Shown: in pieces, positions 59,601 through 64,000 of the stretch
How the letters are laid out: every line of letters starts with the position of its first letter
Numbering within the stretch: the first letter of the stretch is position 1
Assembly (NCBI GenBank): GCA_030248295.1
Contig: JASANH010000448.1
Span: 1-64,000, forward strand
DNA from: Mesodorylaimus sp. YZB2_4
Lineage: Eukaryota; Nematoda; Enoplea; Dorylaimida; Dorylaimidae
Direction of reading: 5' to 3'
DNA length: 64,000 nt
Program-made: the position numbers and the translations under genes
Notes under the pieces: model-generated
What the model saw: the letters and a program-made list of their open reading frames with translations, nothing else
What the model was told of the DNA's origin: nothing
Database searches by the model: none

Positions 59601-62600
59601 ATGACCCTTCCCAAGTTGTATAGCTCATAACTAAAAGATTCGAAAAATGTGCACGCGCTTACAAGATTTAGGTAAGAAGCCGAGGGATAATTGGTTGCAT
59701 TTGGGAAGAAATAGAAGAAGGGATGTTATTGACAAGCGTGCGAACACGAGACGCGCTCCGCCTAGAATGCGGGTGTGGAATAGAGAAATGCACAAGTGCA
59801 GAGAAGGCCAATTATAATCATATAATATGCCGTGTAGAAGGACGACCAGTCCTTATTCAAAGCCTCCGATCAATTACCAGGGAGAGGGAGAGGGGGTGGC
59901 ACAGTTCGGGGACTGAGAGTAGTGTTCAGAAAAGGAGGGAGGAACATTTATTTGATGAATGATTTTGCAGTGATGCAGTGGGAAATATTTCAGCATTCCA
60001 CTGGATGGCTGGCTCATTGATCAGCCAGTACCATCAGGGTTCCCAGGCCACCCTTCACTGCCGGTGTCGAGTCCAGGATGCCCTCGCTTACAAGGTGTCA
60101 CTGCTGGCTGGCCTGGCAAAATGGGCTTCAGCCCCAAAACCATCTCATTTGGAAGAGGGCTCCCGTTGTCCAAGTCTTATGCAGTAGGAAGACAGAACTG
60201 TCATGGCCGAACAATAAGTACAAATCGCGGGTTCAAGTGGCATCATTGGCATGTACTCCCGCAGTGATATAAAAACAGATTTGACAGAAATGACTAGAAG
60301 CCAGAGTCGAAAATTGAAAAGGAAAGACATCGATGGACACGTTTTTCAATATCAAAAACAACTTTCTGATACCTGCCCACAAAATATAAGAAAATCACTG
60401 ACAATCCTTGTTGAATTTTTCTCCTAAGATTGTGATTTTCGAGGTTCTATTTGCAAGGAGTTTTGATAAAAATGGTTAAAATTGATCGCATAATCGCGTC
60501 AAGCGAAACAATTTGAATTTTCTTTTTGGCGGGAATAACAAATAGGGACTGTATAAATATTATTCTAGGATGGAGGAAACAAGATTTATAGCGATCGATC
60601 ACTGGAATAATTTTTCCACTAATGGTTTCCTGATCCGACATAGCGTCTGGATCCTGGGACTGTCAGCACTGCCTATCCCCCATCGCTGTGTATGTTCTAG
60701 CGTTGCCTATCCCATAGCAGCATTCGAACAAAAGCCTCATAGACGGTCGATAAAGTAAGCATATCAACCCCAGCATCAGCCTTTCAGACACCAAAAGTAG
60801 GTTTAGAGTTCTGTGGTATGGAATCCATCAATAAAGTGCGTTACTACTTGAGTTCGAATGAATGAGGAGAAATCTTTGGTGGAATGCCGCGCCTACCCGC
60901 ATAGTATATGCACCTACTACGACTGTGTACACATGCAATCCACAGGCCCGTTTGACATAGAATCCTGTCCTGATGATATTCGACCCCTCCCAATTCCCAC
61001 GTTTATACATCGGGATTTTGCAAGCACGCCAGGCTGGAAAATACTGTCTGTTTATCATAGCCTATGCGAAATTGTAGGGGTGGCATGACTTATCTAGGCC
61101 TTTTTACAGAAAAACCGCGACTGAAAAGCTTGAGGAAAAAGGCTCATATGCAAGAAATTCTGATACCAATCGGGATTGCCCTGATCGCCAATCCGAGAGA
61201 GGATATTTTCCGCTGCATCGAAATCAGCAGCAGTAACTGATTCCACCTTTCCAGAAATTACATCTCTATTCTTACAGAGTGGCAGCAAGATGGAAACAGT
61301 CAAAATTTTTGAAAAGCCATTGTTACGGAAAAGTCGCAGAAAACTAGTTTATTTGCCCAACATATTCAACCAGCATATTCTCAGGTGTTTCCTTTAAAAG
61401 TGAACACAGCTGAATCTCGTTATTTAGTGCACACTAAAATATTATCATGCAGCTGACAGGCACAGAACAGTTAAAGAGAGGAAAAGAATCTTCGGGTTTG
61501 AAGTTCGCTAGACTGCACCTGCGAGAACTTGGCTGGTTTAAGGGTCACTGAGTCGATAAAAAGGGAAGGTCGTTATCGCGAGATTCACGTCAAATCAGCT
61601 TGAAAACCTAAAATCCACTGCGCGACGTAAAATCGCGAAAGTTGGAGAATCGAGCTAGAAATCAGCAATCTCAATCAGCCTCACACACACGAAGAGATAT
61701 CAAGAAAAGAATTTGATAGTCGATCAAGAAAATTCTCGTACAAAACAAGAAAGGATCAGAGCCTCACTGCAGTAAAAAGTTTTCGCATTATTAAAAGCAC
61801 GCAAAGAAATATAAAAATTCAGAGACAAATGTTGCGGAGCAGAAACATGAAGTTACGAGTTTCAAATAAAAATACAAGTCCTGTTTTAAAGAAATTGGTT
61901 ACAATTAGAGCATTCGTTGAGAGGAAAGATGTCCTGGCGACGGCTCCAAGAGGGACCAGACCTGTCCACCCACACGCGCCAGGAAACCCTCCTGAAGTAA
62001 TTGAGTGGCAGACATCCACTGACTATCTCAGGTTCTTTGTCAGAAATCCACTGATCCAGGGCACAAATCTCACAGCAGATATCAACTAAATTAGCGCAAG
62101 CGTTCGAAAAATATTAGTTAGAACAATAAGAAAACGCACTGCTGACAATTTTGCCGTAAAACCTGTGAGATCATTGTAACTACTAGAATTTCCTTCCCCG
62201 CCCTGATAATCACTAATTTATAAGCTAAGAAAACCTATCGACAATTTAAGATTATTCTACCAAACGGCATTTCCGTTTCAGAGTTCACACCAGCCAGAGA
62301 ATTCGTTTCGGTTTGGTATACATCTCTGTGCAAAACATAGGCTACTTACACCAAATCGACTGTCACCTGCGCATCAGCCCGCGCGAACGGCATACTGTAT
62401 CGCGCTCACCTTTAAGGAGACTACGGCGGCTACTGTGTCTGTGCAACCACTTATGACAAATCAAACACATTTTTGCAAGCTGTGCGCGAGGACCCACCGA
62501 AGCCCCCTAAAAAATTTCCACTATCGAAGAAATCGAATCGATTTCGGGCAAAATTCAATTCAAAGTTTAATTTTGCGGAACAGAATTGTACAAAAAATTG

Positions 62601-62609
62601 AATTTGAAT
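56691..62609. other. Divergent intergenic region between SLC7 and SUV4-20
   Basis: Mostly unannotatable. It includes a possible upstream coding or UTR extension of the SLC7 gene (to 56882), a G homopolymer at 57931, and minus-strand open stretches at 60447-60660 and 61094-61303, the latter with a weak death-fold look. A CG-containing segment at 62330-62480 probably holds the SUV4-20 promoter. Confidence 0.5.
61094..61303 (-). other. Candidate exon with CARD-like sequence
   Basis: The minus frame reads ILLPLCKNRDVISGKVESV, then DFDAAENILSRIGDQGNPDW and YQNFLHMSL. The spacing of small hydrophobics, a DxxxAxxxLxxI helix and a terminal W-x-x-F-L are reminiscent of CARD domains in RIG-I-like receptors. 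No convincing splice sites frame it and no helicase exons were found nearby, so it may be an isolated exon, a pseudogene fragment or chance. Confidence 0.25.
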
Positions 62610-64000
62610 ATGGATAAAAAGAAACGAGCGGACAATGGCGGTGGTGGTCAGAGGAATGGACACGGAAAATCGGTCAGTGGCGGGCATTGCATGTCGCCTA
62701 GGGAATTATGCGAAAATGACGATGTGGCCACGAGTTTAGTCGTCGATCCATTCTTGGGTTTCCAAACGCACAAAATGAATTTAAGGTAAGAATTTACGAG
62801 GTTCTAAGATTTTAGAAAATCCATGCATTATTTATCGTGATCAATCAGTGATCGATGCTAAAATAATGCTCCATGTCACCATTTTTTGCAGGCATCGATC
62901 AATGCCTCGTGATCAGCAAGCCTTTTGTCGACGCGTGGTCAAAGATTTTATTCAAAGTGGTGACTACGAGCACGCTTATCGGGAATTGATGAGTGTGGAA
63001 TACGTGAGGCGATTCAAAGAAACTAAACCAAAGACGCAGCTGAAAAGTTTGAAAGAGCACGTGAGTGGATTTTTGGCGTTTTTGTGAGTTAGATTCAAGG
63101 CACTGGGAAAACGGCCGACTTAGTTTTTTATATCTCAGAAACCACTCGATTTTGGTGACTGTTTTTCGTCGATTGGAAACTGAATCCATGAGAAACATCA
63201 AAATCGATTGATCCTCCATCGAGCAATATCGATTTGTTTCTGAGATATTGATCACTATTCAGAAACTAATCGATCGTGAGCAAGCATCGATCGATTGCCC
63301 GACTAAAAAGAATCGATTCGGCTCGCTGTGTTTCTTCGATTAGGAATAAAATCAATGAGAGGCAGCGAAATCGATCGATCCTTCGATATCGATCGATTCT
63401 AGTGCTTATCGATTTGTACTTTTAGATATTTCGACATCTTCAAATGTTCGATCCAGCGAGCGGGTTCAGAATCGAGCCGAGCTATCGATATTCTTTAGAA
63501 AATCGATTAGGTGCAAGATTAGTGGTGACGAGAAAATGGTAATATACACTAGGAACTTTGAGTTTTTCTTAAATTAGTTTTTTGTTGCAGGTCCAAAGAT
63601 GAAAGAATTAGCACGTTGGTAGGCTGCATCGGCGAATTGTCTGAAGAAGATGAGAAAACGTTATTAAAACCGGGCAAAAATGATTTCTCAGTAATGTATA
63701 GTTGTCGAAAGAATTGTGCTCAATTATGGCTCGGGCCTGGCGCTTTCTTGAATCACGATTGTCGACCTAATTGCAAGGTAAGGTGGTGGAAAATGGTCAG
63801 GGCGAGGGCCATGTCGATCATGATCCTCATTTTTTATTCTGAAAAAGGATAAAATGTGAAATCATGGTTTTTAAAAAAGGAAAATGCTAAAATATTTTGA
63901 AAATTCATTTTCACATGCGCTTAATTGTTTCAGTTCGTTTCAACTGGTCGAGACACAGCGTGTTTGCAGACACTGCGCGATATGGAACCAGGCGAGGAGA
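62610..64000 (+). CDS. KMT5B: Histone H4-K20 methyltransferase SUV4-20 (KMT5B/C), partial
   Basis: SET-domain enzyme that di- and trimethylates H4K20 in heterochromatin. Five exons are visible: 62610-62785, 62892-63060, 63426-63538, 63591-63777 and 63934 to the window end; all phases match. Start at 62610 ([13 protein letters not shown]) gives a short Lys/Gly-rich lead before the N-domain ([20 protein letters not shown], then [12 protein letters not shown]). The SET core has [36 protein letters not shown], the SAM-site motif [11 protein letters not shown] and [20 protein letters not shown] before the edge. The post-SET cysteine cluster and the long C-tail lie outside the window. Animals other than vertebrates usually have one SUV4-20 gene, so the B/C distinction does not apply. 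Confidence 0.95.

Overview
The window is genomic DNA from an animal, most likely an invertebrate. The evidence is seven intron-containing genes with clear metazoan homologues, canonical GT-AG splice sites, mostly short introns, many tRNA-derived SINE relics and many inverted-repeat elements. I cannot name the species. Coding exons were found by reading conserved protein segments and checking that splice phases join; every exon chain given here closes in frame.

Layout. (1) 1-4.9 kb, minus strand: the 5' exons of a clan-2-like cytochrome P450 running off the left edge, then 2.2 kb upstream a single-exon gene that I read as an XYP-type cyclodipeptide synthase (CDPS), a tRNA-dependent peptide-forming enzyme that is common in bacteria and very rare in animals. 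(2) 4.9-8.5 kb: foldback and inverted-repeat elements. (3) 8.5-11.8 kb, plus: a two-exon 411-aa serine-rich protein that I do not recognise. (4) 16.0-20.5 kb, plus: DDX6/Dhh1/Me31B RNA helicase (458 aa, 8 coding exons), whose introns carry at least three paralogous C/D-box snoRNA-like sequences and a 67-bp tandem array. (5) 22.5-29.7 kb, minus: the PP2A scaffold subunit A (591 aa, 15 coding exons), convergent with DDX6. (6) 35.9-40.1 kb, plus: DYRK1A/minibrain kinase. (7) 43.1-48.6 kb, plus: SMAD4 with a His/Gln/Ser-rich N-terminal extension of about 200 residues. (8) 50.3-56.7 kb, minus: an SLC7 light-chain amino-acid transporter (510 aa, 13 exons). (9) 62.6-64.0 kb, plus: the 5' half of SUV4-20 histone H4K20 methyltransferase (KMT5B/C), running off the right edge.

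The large genes are housekeeping or signalling genes with no obvious shared pathway. The most unusual content is the animal CDPS gene beside a P450 on the same strand; in bacteria P450s often modify CDPS products, so this may be a small biosynthetic locus, although the P450 itself looks like an ordinary membrane-anchored animal enzyme. The second is the set of snoRNA-like copies in the DDX6 introns, which share one guide-like segment. Intergenic and intronic DNA is rich in repeats: a hairpin-forming MITE-like family (about ten copies), two SINE families, and several minisatellites, many built on GATC/ATCGAT words.
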